In this document: one piece after another, positions 9,094-19,394 of the stretch
Position numbering within the stretch: the stretch's first letter is position 1
How the letters are laid out: each line of letters begins with the position of its first letter
Assembly (NCBI RefSeq): GCF_000953715.1
Contig: NZ_LN824141.1
Coordinates: 1,242,501 to 1,306,500, forward strand
Length of the DNA stretch: 64,000 bases
From: Defluviitoga tunisiensis
Lineage (GTDB): Bacteria > Thermotogota > Thermotogae > Petrotogales > Petrotogaceae
Direction of reading: 5' to 3'
The notes under the pieces: generated by a model
What the model was told of the DNA's origin: nothing
The model's database searches: none
What the model saw: only the letters and a program-made list of their open reading frames with translations
Translations under genes and position numbers: made by a program

Positions 9094-9121
9094 AGAGCGC
9101 TCAAGTTTATTTGAGCGCTCT
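9094..9121. terminator. Bidirectional terminator between convergent genes
   Basis: A perfect 11-bp stem AGAGCGCTCAA / TTGAGCGCTCT with loop GTTTAT lies between the plus-strand BMP gene and the minus-strand HAD gene. A U-rich stretch (TTTTATTT) follows on the minus strand and a weaker one on the plus strand. Confidence 0.85.
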
Positions 9122-9126
9122 GTCTG

Positions 9127-9789
9127 TTATTCTAAACTTTTTATTAAATCTATAGTGATTTCTTTAATACTGTTTACCTTAACATCGGCAAGTGAAAGAT
9201 CTTGATTCATTGAGTTTGGATTAATAAAGCCTATACATTTCATTCCTGCAGCCTTTGCGGCTTTAACTCCGTTTTTCGAATCTTCAATAACGACACATTC
9301 CCTTGGTATAACATGAAGCAATCCTGCTGTATAAATGAAAAGATCAGGTTTTGGTTTTCCATAAGCCACATGATCTGCACTAGCATAGACATCAAAATAT
9401 TTATCAAGATTTAAGGAGCTCAAGACTTCTTCGATTAAGACTTTTGGGGATGAAGAAGCTAATCCTATCTTAAAATTATTATTTTTTAATGTAGATAATA
9501 ATTCTACTATTCCGTCAATAGGTTTCAAAGACGATTTTTTGAAATGTTTTATGGTTTCATTATTTTGTCTTTCTACGAGTTCGTTTACACTGTAAGGCAA
9601 ACTAAAAGTATTTTTTAAATCTTGCCACATTTCCTCATTACTTACGCCAATATAATTGCTATATGGTACATCTTGAACAGGAATTCCTAAACTTGAAAAT
9701 ATTTCTTTGTTAGCTTCATAATGCAATGGTTCACTATCGATTATTACTCCATCCATGTCAAAAATAACAGCTTTAATCAATATTTTCAC
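9127..9789 (-). CDS. HAD-superfamily phosphatase (beta-phosphoglucomutase-like)
   Basis: About 220 residues. The nucleophile motif FDMDGVIIDSE is at the N-terminus, SSSP (motif II) near residue 115, Lys in YGKPKPD near 146 and the acidic motif VIEDSKNGVKAAKAAG near 168. This is the HAD-IA subclass with a C1 cap, including beta-phosphoglucomutases and sugar-phosphate or glycerol-phosphate phosphatases. The pattern does not separate phosphatase from mutase. GTG at 9789 is the better start: the site AAAGGAAG is correctly spaced for it, while the preceding TTG at 9792 is too close. It is the last gene of the ecfT-radical SAM-ftsH cluster. Confidence 0.8.
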   Translation of the reverse strand: MKILIKAVIFDMDGVIIDSEPLHYEANKEIFSSLGIPVQDVPYSNYIGVSNEEMWQDLKNTFSLPYSVNELVERQNNETIKHFKKSSLKPIDGIVELLSTLKNNNFKIGLASSSPKVLIEEVLSSLNLDKYFDVYASADHVAYGKPKPDLFIYTAGLLHVIPRECVVIEDSKNGVKAAKAAGMKCIGFINPNSMNQDLSLADVKVNSIKEITIDLIKSLE

Positions 9790-9801
9790 CAAACTTCCTT
9801 T

Positions 9802-11766
9802 CTAAGCTTTTTGATATTGAAGGTTATTTATAACGTCCATGTTTAAAAATTCATTTAATTCAGATTCGTTACCAACATAAGTTTCTAATTCTTCTATATC
9901 CATTTCCATCATTTTTTTAAACTCTTCTCCATATATAGTTTCTTCCTTAAAAATATAAGAAGATAAAAGGTCTAATCTTTTTCGGTTTTTATTTAATATA
10001 TCTATTGCTTTATCGTACATATTATTGATGATTTTTTTTACTTCTAGATCAAGCTCTTTTTTAGTCTCTTCAGAATAATTTCTTTGTTTAGTTAATTCGC
10101 TTCCCAGGAAAACTTCATCTTCTTCTCCTTCCCAATATACGGGACCTATTTTTTGTGACATACCTAAACGATAAACCATCGTTTTAGCTAAATCAGTTGA
10201 TTTTTGTAGGTCATCTTTAGCACCTGTAGTAGCAAAACCAAAAACGAGCTTTTCTGCAGCTCTTCCTCCTAGCATAACGGTTATTCTATCTAATATTTCA
10301 GATTTTTTTATTAAAAATTTATCTTTTTCAGGAAGAAGCAAGGTACTTCCTAATGATCCTACTCCTCTAGGAATTATGGTTATCTTGTAGATAGGGTCTG
10401 TATTAGGTAGATAATGAGCTATTAATGAATGTCCCATTTCATGATATGCAAGTATTTTTCTTTCTTTATCTGATATAATTTTATGCTTTTTAGCTGGGCC
10501 AGAGATTATTTTTTCTAAGGCCTCTTCAAAATCACTCATGTCGATAGCGGGCTTTCGTTTTCTAGTTGCTATCAGAGCAGCCTCATTCGTTAGATTTTCC
10601 AAGTCCGCACCAACAAATCCTGGTGTTCGTTTAGCTAAGATATCTAAATTTACATCATCACTTATAACTTTATTTCTTACATGAATCTTTAATATTTCTT
10701 TTCTTCCATTAGCGTCTGGGGGACCGACAAATATTTTTTTATCGAAACGACCTGGCCTTAGAAGTGCTTTATCTAAAACATCAGGTCTATTTGTAGCCGC
10801 CATTACTATAACGCCTGTAGAAGAGTCAAAACCGTCAAGTTCAACTAAAAGAGCATTTAAAGTTTGCTCTCTTTCATCATTCCCTCCGCCAAGGCCGGAA
10901 CCTCTTTGTCTACCAACTGCGTCTAATTCATCTATGAAAATGATGGAGGGTGCATTTTCTTTTGCAGTTTTAAATAAATCTCTCACCCTTGCTGCGCCAA
11001 CACCTACAAATAATTCAACAAAATCCGAGCCACTTGAATAAAAGAAAGGTACGTTAGCTTCGCCTGCTATAGCTCTTGCAGTAAGAGTTTTACCAGTTCC
11101 TGGAGGTCCTACCAATAAAACGCCTTTTGGCATTCTTGCACCAATTTCTTGGTATTCACTTGGGTTTTTTAAGAAATTAACTATATCTTCTACTTCTTCA
11201 ATTACTTCGTCAATTCCAGCTACATCTTTAAACGTAATCTTTTTATCAGAAGGTTCAAATTTTTTTGAAAGACTTTTACTAAAAGTCATGCTACTTTTTG
11301 TGCCTGAGAGGGCATATTTGTACATCCAAAACAAGAATAATACTATAACTACAGTTGGAATCAAGCTCATTAATAACGTAAACCACCATTTGGAGCTCAA
11401 ACTCTGTTTATAGTCAACCTTAATTCCTTTTTGTATTATCGTGTCTATATACTGTTTATCAGACATCATATTAGGAGAAAACGATTCATACAATGAACCA
11501 TCTTTTGCAACAACTTTTATAGTTCCATTTTGGTTTATCAACATCGACTCGACTTCATCGTTATTTATCATATTTATAAGTTGAGAAAAAGGTATGTTAG
11601 TTTTGGTCTCTTTTGTTAAAAAAAAGATTGCAATAACAAAGATAGCGGCTAAAGCTATATAAATCCAAATAATACCAGTAGATTTTACCTTTTTTTTGTT
11701 TTCTTCTTTATCTTGCTTTGGCTGAGGATTGATATTTTTGTCGTCATTATTTTTATTTTTCGCCAT
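9802..11766 (-). CDS. ftsH: ATP-dependent zinc metalloprotease FtsH
   Basis: A 654-residue membrane-anchored AAA+ protease. Two transmembrane helices (about 31-50 and 127-150) flank a small extracytoplasmic domain. Walker A GPPGTGKT is at 220-227, Walker B IIFIDE near 275-280, the second region of homology ends in LLRPGRFD, and the zinc site HEMGH is at 442-446 (the consensus alanine is methionine here). It degrades misfolded membrane and regulatory proteins. The ribosome site TAGGAGG precedes ATG at 11766. It follows the radical SAM gene with almost no gap, so they are co-transcribed. Confidence 0.97.
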   Translation of the reverse strand: MAKNKNNDDKNINPQPKQDKEENKKKVKSTGIIWIYIALAAIFVIAIFFLTKETKTNIPFSQLINMINNDEVESMLINQNGTIKVVAKDGSLYESFSPNMMSDKQYIDTIIQKGIKVDYKQSLSSKWWFTLLMSLIPTVVIVLFLFWMYKYALSGTKSSMTFSKSLSKKFEPSDKKITFKDVAGIDEVIEEVEDIVNFLKNPSEYQEIGARMPKGVLLVGPPGTGKTLTARAIAGEANVPFFYSSGSDFVELFVGVGAARVRDLFKTAKENAPSIIFIDELDAVGRQRGSGLGGGNDEREQTLNALLVELDGFDSSTGVIVMAATNRPDVLDKALLRPGRFDKKIFVGPPDANGRKEILKIHVRNKVISDDVNLDILAKRTPGFVGADLENLTNEAALIATRKRKPAIDMSDFEEALEKIISGPAKKHKIISDKERKILAYHEMGHSLIAHYLPNTDPIYKITIIPRGVGSLGSTLLLPEKDKFLIKKSEILDRITVMLGGRAAEKLVFGFATTGAKDDLQKSTDLAKTMVYRLGMSQKIGPVYWEGEEDEVFLGSELTKQRNYSEETKKELDLEVKKIINNMYDKAIDILNKNRKRLDLLSSYIFKEETIYGEEFKKMMEMDIEELETYVGNESELNEFLNMDVINNLQYQKA

Positions 11767-11770
11767 TTAG

Positions 11771-12718
11771 TTACCTCCTAGAAGCCCTTAATCTTTTTAA
11801 CCTGAACATTTTCAAGCCTTTATAGTTAATTACCTCGATATTTTCGTCATTTTCTAATCTTTCAATTATTGAATCGATAGCCTTACTATTACGACTTTCT
11901 AAAAATCCCTTAATCTCGAATTGATTCATTGGGTGTCTTGTGATTATACTAATTATTGCTTCGTAATCGTCTTCTATTGCACTGTAAAAATCATTTTTTG
12001 CTAAATAGTCAAGTGCAATCCCACCTAATATTTCTTCTGCTAATTCGATAGACTTTTTATCAGGTATTTGCGCCCATTTTTCCGCAGGTGGCCTAACAGG
12101 GACGTTGATATATATTCTATCATAAGATATTTTATCAAAAATTTCTTTAATTTTCCTTAAAGATTCCTCATCATCGTTAACGCCTTTGACCAACATCAAC
12201 TCTAACCAAATCTTTCCTTCATATATTTTAGAAAATTGTATTATTCCATCTATATACTTTTCAAAAGATATAGTTTTATGAGGCCTGTTAATTTTTTTAA
12301 ATGTTTCTTTATTATATGCATCTAATGATGGCATTACCACGTCTACTAGTGCTAATTCTTTCCAAACATTTTTATCTGATAATAAAACACCATTCGTAAT
12401 TACCGATATTGGTTTATCAGTTATTTTTTTTATTTGAGAGATTAATTCACCTATTTTTGAATACAAAAGCGGTTCGCCTTCGCCTACTATTGAAACAAAA
12501 TCAACATGATCCAGTCCATTTTTAGAATATTCTTTAAATTCTTGAATTATTTCTTCAACCGGAAAAAATTCTTTTCTTTCATTTATCATATTTATGGTTC
12601 TTCCTAGTTGGCAATAGACACAAGATAAGTTACATGTTCCAAATGGAATTGGGCTGATACCTAAGGAACTTCCTAATCTACGTGAAGGGATAGGACCATA
12701 CACATGTTTAAAATTCAT
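11771..12718 (-). CDS. Radical SAM protein (COG0731-like Fe-S oxidoreductase)
   Basis: About 315 residues. The N-terminus VYGPIPSRRLGSSLGISP leads into the radical SAM cysteine motif CNLSCVYC, which binds a 4Fe-4S cluster. A GEGEPLL segment follows, and the C-terminal ~70 residues form a small winged-helix-like domain (HPMNQFEIKGFL onward). This layout matches a widespread family loosely related to wyosine-synthesis enzymes, whose role in bacteria is unclear. An open extension to 12826 exists, but ATG at 12718 has a strong AGAAGGAG site and fits family N-termini. It lies between ecfT (38-nt gap) and ftsH. Confidence 0.85.
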   Translation of the reverse strand: MNFKHVYGPIPSRRLGSSLGISPIPFGTCNLSCVYCQLGRTINMINERKEFFPVEEIIQEFKEYSKNGLDHVDFVSIVGEGEPLLYSKIGELISQIKKITDKPISVITNGVLLSDKNVWKELALVDVVMPSLDAYNKETFKKINRPHKTISFEKYIDGIIQFSKIYEGKIWLELMLVKGVNDDEESLRKIKEIFDKISYDRIYINVPVRPPAEKWAQIPDKKSIELAEEILGGIALDYLAKNDFYSAIEDDYEAIISIITRHPMNQFEIKGFLESRNSKAIDSIIERLENDENIEVINYKGLKMFRLKRLRASRR

Positions 12719-12756
12719 TTTAATATCTCCTTCTACTATATATGTAATATTATATA

Positions 12757-13548
12757 TTAAACAAAAATTATTACAAAACAAAGTACAATAAAAGAAATTA
12801 AAAATAAGGTATCTTTTAACTTCCATTTAAATTGCTTGAATCTCGTTCTTCCTTCCCATCCGTTGTATCCCCTTGCTTCCATAGCTATACTAAGATCTTC
12901 TGCCCTTCTTAGAGCAGAAACTAATAACGGGACAATAATCGAGATTGCGCCCTTAACTTTTCCAGAAAATTTTCTATCGTCAAAATTAGCGCCTCTACTA
13001 AGTTGTGCTTTCATTATTCTGTCAGCTTCATTTGCTATAACAGGAATAAATCTAATAGCTATAGTCATAACCATTGCAACTTCATGTGCAAATTTTTGGG
13101 GAATGAAAAACCATCGAAGTACGTCTTCTAGAGCATGAGCAAGTGAAGTTGGTGAAGTTGTTAAGGTTAATACCGAGGACAACAAGACTGCGAATATTAT
13201 TCTAAAAGATATAATAAAAGCATTAAATAGTCCTAAATCGCTAATTCTGATAAAACCAATCTGAAAAAGGGTATTTCCCCCTCTAGTGAACAATTGAATA
13301 ACGAAAGCAAAGGCAACTATGAACAAAACTGATTTCAACGATTTAAGATAATATGCCAAACTTAATCCTGATAATATCATCAAGATTAATGTATATCCGA
13401 ACATAAGAGAAACATCAAAAAAACTATTAATTGAAAATGCAAATCCTGCAAGTACAAAAAGTCCTAAAAGTTTGACTCTAGGGTCTAAAGAATGCATAAA
13501 AGAATCTTTTTCTACATATCTTCCTAATGCGATATTGTCCGAGAGCAT
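12757..13548 (-). CDS. ecfT: Energy-coupling factor transporter transmembrane protein EcfT
   Basis: 263 residues with several hydrophobic helices. Two cytoplasmic coupling-helix motifs contain Ala-Arg-Gly-type signatures: MKAQLSRGANF near 190 and AMEARGYNGW near 226. EcfT is the scaffold of ECF vitamin and metal importers, linking the ATPases EcfA/EcfA' to interchangeable substrate-binding S components. No ATPase or S component lies in this window, so they must be encoded elsewhere, as is common when one EcfT serves several S proteins. ATG at 13548 follows AAAGGAGT. First gene of the ecfT-radical SAM-ftsH-HAD cluster. Confidence 0.9.
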   Translation of the reverse strand: MLSDNIALGRYVEKDSFMHSLDPRVKLLGLFVLAGFAFSINSFFDVSLMFGYTLILMILSGLSLAYYLKSLKSVLFIVAFAFVIQLFTRGGNTLFQIGFIRISDLGLFNAFIISFRIIFAVLLSSVLTLTTSPTSLAHALEDVLRWFFIPQKFAHEVAMVMTIAIRFIPVIANEADRIMKAQLSRGANFDDRKFSGKVKGAISIIVPLLVSALRRAEDLSIAMEARGYNGWEGRTRFKQFKWKLKDTLFLISFIVLCFVIIFV

Positions 13549-13909
13549 CTACATACTCCTTTACTAAAAGTTTTGTTTATTTTATTTAGAGAGTCTACAT
13601 GATATTTTGGCATGGTTAATTTCTTATATATTCTAACATAAATAAGAAACAGAAAAGATAAATTTTCAATAAATATAATGTACAAGATGGATTTTTCTAT
13701 TAAGCTTTTATTAAGAGATGTTTTTTTTGTATTTTCATATAAAATTTCACTTTTATTAAAAAATTCAGTTATTTTAAAATATGGTATAATTTATATACGA
13801 GATATGTCGTTCCTTGATTTATTAATACTAATTCATCCCAACATTCGAATTATACTGATTAACTATTATTTTCATCTTTAAAATAGTTCCTTTGAAAGGA
13901 GCGCTCTCT
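13549..13909. promoter_or_regulatory. Divergent intergenic region with an extended -10 promoter
   Basis: An AT-rich gap between ecfT and the transglycosylase-like gene. TGGTATAAT (extended -10, TATAAT at 13785-13790) points to the plus-strand gene, giving a leader of about 110 nt. No convincing -35 is present. Short open frames here have no coding character. Confidence 0.45.
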
Positions 13910-14578
13910 ATGAATCTTGAGATTTTTTTCAAAGAAAAGAAAAATTTAGCTATATTAAGCATTTTTTTTCTAGTTGTTTTAACAATCTTTATCATAATAT
14001 ATTTTGAAACGAAAAACGAATACAAATATGAACAAGAAGAATATTTGATACAAATAGGTTTTTTTGAAGATTATTTGACAAAGTTCACTGAATTAGATGA
14101 GAAGATTATTAGTGAGATGGTTGGTGGTCTCCTGTTTCTTTACAAAGAAATTCCTGAAATAATAGATAAGGTATCTGCTATAGAATTGCTTGCAATCGGT
14201 ATTGTTGAGACGAATTTTAAAAATATTAAGGGAGATAACGGTAATAGCCTTGGATATTTTCAAATTCAAGCACCTACTTATTGGTATTTGAAGTATGAAT
14301 ATTTAGACATTTATGAGAATATTGATTTCCTTCTGCCTTGGTATTGGGATAATGTAGAAGGGAGAGCCGATGTTCAGATAATTACTGCAGCCCTTTATCT
14401 GTATGACCTAAAAATACGATATGGTGAAGAAATGGCGTACAGTATGTATAATGGTGGATCTGAAACATATGAAGATAAGATTACATATACTATGAGCTGG
14501 TTAAATGTCAAGTATGATCAGTATACATCATCAAGAAATACTTTTCAGGGTGAAATTATACCTGAAAAGGCCTTTTAA
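13910..14578 (+). CDS. Membrane-anchored lytic transglycosylase-like protein
   Basis: About 222 residues. One N-terminal transmembrane helix (roughly 15-35) anchors an extracytoplasmic domain. The segment LLAIGIVETNFKNI carries a probable catalytic Glu, followed by GDNGNSLGYFQIQAPTYW and later AYSMYNGGSE. This is the order seen in SLT-type lysozyme-like domains (catalytic Glu, a GxxQ-type motif, AYNxG). It probably cleaves or remodels peptidoglycan. A TTG start at 13892 is possible, but ATG at 13910 has an ideal GAAAGGAG site eight bases upstream. Divergence from typical SLT proteins makes the activity an inference. Confidence 0.65.
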   Translation: MNLEIFFKEKKNLAILSIFFLVVLTIFIIIYFETKNEYKYEQEEYLIQIGFFEDYLTKFTELDEKIISEMVGGLLFLYKEIPEIIDKVSAIELLAIGIVETNFKNIKGDNGNSLGYFQIQAPTYWYLKYEYLDIYENIDFLLPWYWDNVEGRADVQIITAALYLYDLKIRYGEEMAYSMYNGGSETYEDKITYTMSWLNVKYDQYTSSRNTFQGEIIPEKAF

Positions 14579-14677
14579 ATAATAAAAAAGAGTACTGACT
14601 ATTCTTCTTGGTTATTCAAGATATGATCCAGTTGAATAATAATTTAACTGAATTCTATATTAACTTCAAAAAACTAT

Positions 14678-14799
14678 CTTAGAAATGAATATTTTCTAAA
14701 TAATAAGGATTTAAATTTAAAAGGGTAATAGGGCGTAGCCCCCTTTCTCTGGACAAGTACAAAAAGAAATGATTGTTTTTGAATTTCTAAAGTGAGTAA
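14678..14799 (+). repeat. Leader element with one hairpin module, upstream of manA
   Basis: Left arm CTTAGAAATG (14678) and right arm ATTTCTAAAG (14783-14792) form an inverted repeat. Between them lies one module: TTTAAAAGGGTAATAGGGCG, then TAGCCCC and a degraded GGACAAGTAC. The right end continues as TGAGTAA and is followed 14 nt later by the AGGAGG of manA. The module is homologous to those at 28761-29340. Confidence 0.7.
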
Positions 14800-14827
14800 A
14801 AAAAGATGGTATAGGAGGATCATATTG

Positions 14828-15637
14828 ATGAAAATAACTGAACCACTAATTTCAAAACCAATTTTTTCAGAAAAGGTTTGGGGTAGCGAAACACTCAATG
14901 AAATTTTTAAGGTCAAAACTAATGAAAAAATTGGTGAAGTTTGGTTATACTCGGGATTAAATAACTATGAAACAGAATTGGTTGGAAAAGATAGTGGACA
15001 ATTTTATGGAAAGCCTAGTGAATTGTTTCCTCATTATCCTCTTCTCTTGAAATTAATTGCTACTTCTTCTTGGTTATCAATACAGCTTCATCCAGATGAT
15101 GAAATCGCAAAGCAAATAGAAAATCAACAATGGGGTAAATCTGAGGCTTGGTTTTTCTTAAAAGACAAAGGGAGAATAAAGGTGTCCAACGATAACCCAA
15201 ATTTGTTAAAAGCCTTAGAAGACAATAGTTGGGACGATTTTTTGGAAGAGTTTGAAATGAACAAAAACGATATCATTTATATCCCTGCAGGAACGGTTCA
15301 TACGCTGGGGCCTAACAGTTTATTATTGGAGATTCAACAAAGTTCTGATTTAACTTATCGGTTATACGATTGGGGAAGACCTAGAGAAATCCATGTTGAA
15401 AAGTCTAAAATGGTGTTAAAAAGAGTAAAATCAAGTTATGCTATAGCGAGGAATTCACAAGGTTTACAAACCAAATATTTCAGTTTTATGAAATTTGCCA
15501 ATCAAATAAAAAAAGGTTGGGGATTGTTTGTAGATCTAAATACTTTTGAAACTATCGTATTATCAGAGGATACAGAATATTTGTTTAAAGGGGAATTTGT
15601 GGAGTTTAGAATGAATAATCGAGGATGGGATATTTAG
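14828..15637 (+). CDS. manA: Mannose-6-phosphate isomerase, class I
   Basis: About 269 residues, a short type I phosphomannose isomerase like those of Gram-positive bacteria. Zinc-site residues are visible in QLHPDD, GKSEAWFFL and GTVHTLG, followed by SDLTYRLYDWGRPRE. It interconverts mannose 6-phosphate and fructose 6-phosphate, linking mannose released from mannans to glycolysis. It may connect with the GH2 beta-mannosidase at 43463. Upstream sequence is open to 14792, but ATG at 14828 is nine bases after AGGAGG and matches the family start. An alternative TTG directly precedes it. Confidence 0.93.
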   Translation: MKITEPLISKPIFSEKVWGSETLNEIFKVKTNEKIGEVWLYSGLNNYETELVGKDSGQFYGKPSELFPHYPLLLKLIATSSWLSIQLHPDDEIAKQIENQQWGKSEAWFFLKDKGRIKVSNDNPNLLKALEDNSWDDFLEEFEMNKNDIIYIPAGTVHTLGPNSLLLEIQQSSDLTYRLYDWGRPREIHVEKSKMVLKRVKSSYAIARNSQGLQTKYFSFMKFANQIKKGWGLFVDLNTFETIVLSEDTEYLFKGEFVEFRMNNRGWDI

Positions 15638-15672
15638 TGTTTCAAAAATGCTAAAAACATGGAGGGATTGTT

Positions 15673-17403
15673 GTGAACTCAACTTTAAAAGAAGAAGTTT
15701 CGATAGTATTATCAGGAGAGGCAGGTCAAGGTATTCAAACCATAGAAAGTTTGCTAACCTATATCTTAAAAAGAGAGGGGTATTATGTTTTCGCTACAAA
15801 GGAATATATGTCTCGAATTAGGGGTGGAAGCAATTCAACTGAAATTAGGGTAAGTTCGAGACCTGTGAACAGTTTTGTAGAAAAAATTGATATCTTGATT
15901 CCGTTATCAAAAAACTCAGTAACGCATTTAGGAAAACGTGTTAGTGACAATACATTTATTGTTGCAGATAATGAATCATTAAAATTAGAAATGGATAATT
16001 TAATAGATGTTCCTTTACTCAAAATAGCGAATGATTTGGGAAACCCGATTTTTGCAAATGTTGTCGCTGTAGGGGTGGTTCTAGGACTTTTTGGTATTAG
16101 AATAAAAACAATAGAAGATTATTTAATTGAAACGTTTGGTCAAAAGGGCAAAGAGATAGTAGAAGGGAATATACAAGCGGCTTCCAAAGGTTATCAAATA
16201 GGAAAAGAATTACGAGACAAAGGAAAAATAGTTATCGATATTGAAACTAACGACCAACTAAAAGAAGATTTATTATTGAGTGGTACCGATGCAGTAGCTT
16301 TAGGTGCATTAGCTGGAGGATGTGACTCGGTTTTTGCTTATCCTATGACTCCTGGTACCGGAGTTTTGACAGCTATGGCAAATTTTTCAAAAGATTTTGA
16401 TATAGTAGTAGAACAGGCAGAGGATGAGATAGCTGCTATTAATATGGCTTTAGGTTCATGGTATGCTGGTGGAAGGGCTATGGTTACAACTTCTGACGGA
16501 GGTTTTGCCCTTATGGAAGAAGGAGTGTCGTTAGCAGGTATGATTGAATCGCCTGTAGTTATTCATTTAGGGCAACGACCAGCTCCAGCAACTGGCTTAC
16601 CTACTAGAACGGCTCAAGAAGCCTTAAATTTGGTTATTCATGCAGGACACGGTGAATTTCCAAGAATCGTTTACGCCCCTGGTACTTTAGAACAGGCATT
16701 TTATTTAACACAGAAAGCATTTAATATGGCAGATAAGTATCAAGTGCCTGTTTTTATTTTGACAGACCAATTTTTTGTAGATTCATATTCAAACGTTAAA
16801 AAGTTTGATTTATCTGATATTAAAATAGAAAAGCATTTTGTTGAAACAGATGAAGATTATAAAAGGTACGATTTAAGTAAAGCAGTAAAAGGAGTCTCGC
16901 CAAGAGGAATTCCTAATTTTGGGAAAGGATTGATTGTTGTAGATAGTGATGAACACGATGAATATGGGCATATAACCGAAAATCTTGAAATAAGGGTAAA
17001 AATGGTTGATAAGAGATTAAAGAAGTTTGAAGCTATTAATGATGAGATAATAAGTCCCGAATTAGTAGGAGACGAGGACTACGAGTATTTGATAGTTTGT
17101 TGGGGGTCCAACTATCATGTAGTAAAAGAGGTTATAGAAAGTATTAAAGATAAAAAGATAGCGATGCTTCATTTTTCCCAGGTCTTTCCTCTTGATAAAG
17201 ATGCTGTTAAATATCTTGAAAATGCAAAAAAGGTTATCGATGTTGAAAATAATGCTACTGGTCAGTTTGCAAGATTGTTTAAGGCTGAAACAGGAGTAAG
17301 TATCGACTCAAAAATTCTAAAATATAACGGTATGCCTTTTTCTGTAGAAGAGTTGAAGGTTAAAATAACCGAAAAATTGAGGGGGAATTATAATGTCAAA
17401 TAG
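15673..17403 (+). CDS. 2-oxoacid:ferredoxin oxidoreductase, fused gamma-alpha subunit
   Basis: 576 residues. The first ~190 residues are a gamma-type domain ([16 protein letters not shown], then [17 protein letters not shown]). From about 200 the alpha (pyrimidine-binding) domain begins: [44 protein letters not shown]. This fusion is typical of KorA/2-oxoglutarate- or 2-oxoacid-ferredoxin oxidoreductases that decarboxylate a 2-oxoacid to acyl-CoA while reducing ferredoxin. Substrate cannot be read from sequence. The GTG start at 15673 follows a GGAGGG site. The beta subunit overlaps its 3' end. Confidence 0.9.
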   Translation: MNSTLKEEVSIVLSGEAGQGIQTIESLLTYILKREGYYVFATKEYMSRIRGGSNSTEIRVSSRPVNSFVEKIDILIPLSKNSVTHLGKRVSDNTFIVADNESLKLEMDNLIDVPLLKIANDLGNPIFANVVAVGVVLGLFGIRIKTIEDYLIETFGQKGKEIVEGNIQAASKGYQIGKELRDKGKIVIDIETNDQLKEDLLLSGTDAVALGALAGGCDSVFAYPMTPGTGVLTAMANFSKDFDIVVEQAEDEIAAINMALGSWYAGGRAMVTTSDGGFALMEEGVSLAGMIESPVVIHLGQRPAPATGLPTRTAQEALNLVIHAGHGEFPRIVYAPGTLEQAFYLTQKAFNMADKYQVPVFILTDQFFVDSYSNVKKFDLSDIKIEKHFVETDEDYKRYDLSKAVKGVSPRGIPNFGKGLIVVDSDEHDEYGHITENLEIRVKMVDKRLKKFEAINDEIISPELVGDEDYEYLIVCWGSNYHVVKEVIESIKDKKIAMLHFSQVFPLDKDAVKYLENAKKVIDVENNATGQFARLFKAETGVSIDSKILKYNGMPFSVEELKVKITEKLRGNYNVK

Positions 17404-18271
17404 ACAAAATCTTTTCACTTTTGAAAATGAAAAGGAACTTGATATTGCTTGGTGTCCAGGGTGTGGAAACTTTGGGATATTGAATATTCTAAAAAAAGCG
17501 TTGGAGGAAATAGAAGAGATCACTCCCAATAATTTGGTGGTTGTTTCTGGAATAGGCCAAGCTGCAAAGATCCCTCATTATTTTAAAAATAATACTTTTA
17601 ACGGACTACATGGACGGGCACTTCCTGTTGCAGCGGCAATAAAAATGGCTAATCCTGAGCTTTTTGTTATCGCTGAAAGTGGAGATGGGGATATGTACGG
17701 AGAAGGAGGAAACCATTTTATTCATAATATCAGAAGAAATATTGATATTACAAATATAGTCCATGATAATAGGGTATATGGGTTAACAAAAGGTCAGGCT
17801 TCTCCAACCACCCAAAAAGGGATGGTTACGCCTGTTCAGGTAAATGGTGTTGTTTCAGATCCTTTCAATCCGATAGCGGTTGCGATTTCTAATGGGGCTA
17901 CTTTTGTAGCAAGGGCTTTTGTAGGTGATGTAAAAGGTACAAAAGAGATTATAAAAATGGCGATCCGGCATAAGGGTTATGCTTTGGTTGATATATTTCA
18001 ACCTTGCGTCACTTTCAATAGAATTAATACTTATGCTTGGTTTAATCAGAATACATATAAGCTTGGCGAAGATTATGATCCAACAGATAAAATTAAAGCA
18101 CTTGAGATTGCTTTTCAGGAAGATAAACTGGCACTTGGAGTTATATATCAAGAAGATGGAAAACCAACTTTTGAAGAACAATTAAATGTTTACAAAGAAA
18201 GTAAAGAGCCACTGTATAAAAGGCAGAGAGATTTAAAAGAAGTTGAAGCATTTATAAATTCGATGAAATAA
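17393..18271 (+). CDS. 2-oxoacid:ferredoxin oxidoreductase, beta subunit
   Basis: 292 residues. The N-terminal [11 protein letters not shown] supplies cysteines of the 4Fe-4S cluster, and [20 protein letters not shown] is the thiamine-diphosphate/Mg motif. [20 protein letters not shown] and a later cysteine in FQPCVTFN are also characteristic. It forms the catalytic complex with the preceding fused subunit, with which it overlaps by 11 nt, implying translational coupling. No separate ferredoxin-like delta subunit is nearby, consistent with the two-subunit type. Confidence 0.95.
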   Translation: MSNRQNLFTFENEKELDIAWCPGCGNFGILNILKKALEEIEEITPNNLVVVSGIGQAAKIPHYFKNNTFNGLHGRALPVAAAIKMANPELFVIAESGDGDMYGEGGNHFIHNIRRNIDITNIVHDNRVYGLTKGQASPTTQKGMVTPVQVNGVVSDPFNPIAVAISNGATFVARAFVGDVKGTKEIIKMAIRHKGYALVDIFQPCVTFNRINTYAWFNQNTYKLGEDYDPTDKIKALEIAFQEDKLALGVIYQEDGKPTFEEQLNVYKESKEPLYKRQRDLKEVEAFINSMK

Positions 18272-18439
18272 GATTTGAACTAAAGTCAGGTTTTTTTAAA
18301 AGGGTATCTATGTCTCGGATACGGATTTTAAACGTTATAAACGAGAAACCTGTACGCCTAAAACAGAAGACGCATGATAAGAGCGCATCTACAAAACAAC
18401 AACATTATAGTGGAAAAATCAAAAAAGAGGGATGAAAAA

Positions 18440-18916
18440 TTGAAAAGAAATATGTTCCTTTTATTTGTGTTTCTTTCTTTTACTATCTTGCTAATATCTC
18501 AAGATATTAATTTACCTGTGTTTCCAAAAGGTGAGCTAACGATTTCACAAGATGGGAAATCTATAACTATACCTATTGAAATTGCAGATAACGATGAATT
18601 ACAAAGCTTAGGGTTAATGTATAGAGAAGACATTCCTAAGGAGTATGGAATGTTGTTTATTTTTCCTACTGATGGAATAAGAGGTTTTTGGATGAAAAAT
18701 ACATACATAGCCCTTGATATTGCTTTTATTAATAGTGAAGGAATTATTTTAGAGATTAAAACGATGGAACCTTGTAATAGTGAAAACTGCCCGGTATATA
18801 CCATTTATAAACCATTCAGATATGCTCTTGAGGTTAAAGCAGGTTTTTTTGAAGAATACGGTTTTAAGCCAGGGGCTAGAATTCAATGGCGTATTAACAA
18901 TAGGTCTATTAATTGA
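18440..18916 (+). CDS. DUF192 family exported protein
   Basis: About 158 residues from a TTG start at 18440, chosen because GAGGGAT lies eight bases upstream and a clean Sec signal (MKRNMFLLFVFLSFTILL) begins there; an upstream open extension to 18374 would bury it. The mature part shows DUF192 landmarks: LGLMYREDIPKEYGMLFIFP, GFWMKNTYIALDIAFINS, and PCNSENCPVYTIYKP, ending in VKAGFFEEYGFKPGARIQW. The family is common, small and of unknown function. It is probably secreted to the periplasm. Confidence 0.85.
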   Translation: MKRNMFLLFVFLSFTILLISQDINLPVFPKGELTISQDGKSITIPIEIADNDELQSLGLMYREDIPKEYGMLFIFPTDGIRGFWMKNTYIALDIAFINSEGIILEIKTMEPCNSENCPVYTIYKPFRYALEVKAGFFEEYGFKPGARIQWRINNRSIN

Positions 18917-18941
18917 CATTTGAATTTTTTAAAGATATAAT
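18913..18941 (+). promoter_or_regulatory. Consensus promoter for tRNA-Ser
   Basis: Perfect TTGACA (18913-18918), 17-bp spacer and TATAAT (18936-18941). It overlaps the stop codon of the DUF192 gene and predicts transcription from about 18948, some 37 nt before the tRNA. Confidence 0.85.
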
Positions 18942-18984
18942 TACTATGGATATTCCAACGTTTAATTATTATAAAAATTAATTT

Positions 18985-19073
18985 GGAGGCGTGTACCGAA
19001 TCGGCTAAGGGGCCGGTCTCGAAAACCGGTGGGGTTTATCCCCGTGTGGGTTCGAGTCCCACCGCCTCCGCCA
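18985..19073 (+). tRNA. tRNA-Ser (anticodon CGA)
   Basis: An 89-nt class II tRNA. Acceptor GGAGGC pairs with GCCTCC, followed by G and an encoded CCA. The anticodon arm CCGGT-CTCGAAA-ACCGG gives CGA. A long variable arm (GGGG...CCCC) and the TGGGTTCGAGTCCCA arm confirm a serine tRNA. It is followed by decayed mobile-element and accessory DNA, a common integration context. Confidence 0.97.
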
Positions 19074-19101
19074 TAAAAGAACTTAAATATTGATACAATA
19101 C

Positions 19102-19136
19102 AAACTCCTTGATTTCAAGGGGTTTTGTTATTTTTA
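19102..19136 (+). terminator. Terminator after tRNA-Ser
   Basis: Stem AAACTCCTTGA / TCAAGGGGTTT (one G-U pair) is followed by TTGTTATTTTT. Confidence 0.7.
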
Positions 19137-19394
19137 GGGATAAATTCAAGATGATTTTTCTATATTTGCACACAGTATTGCTAAATTATGCACACGGGTG
19201 TGTAGTTTTCTATTAGATGGGTGCATTTTTAGCGATATGGTTATATCGAGTCGATTCCAAGGAAATGTAGAATTCTTAAATATAAGCCCTAAAGATGGCT
19301 TCTTCACCTGGAATTAATATGTTTAGATTTAAAGGTAAATTTTATGTTATACTGCTAGATTAAATGGTATATTTATAATTAAGTAGGTGATAAG
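19137..19394. other. Non-coding gap downstream of tRNA-Ser
   Basis: No gene is recognised. It holds a CACACGGGTGTG palindrome near 19190 and the imperfect inverted repeat CGATATGGTTATATCG near 19231. A weak promoter-like TTATACT/TATAATTAAG stretch precedes the Rpn remnant. No duplicate of the tRNA 3' end was seen that would mark an attachment site. Confidence 0.3.

Noticed and set aside
13678-13881. Open frame of 67 codons before the transglycosylase-like gene
   Set aside because: No ribosome site, overlaps the probable promoter and reads as AT-rich random sequence.
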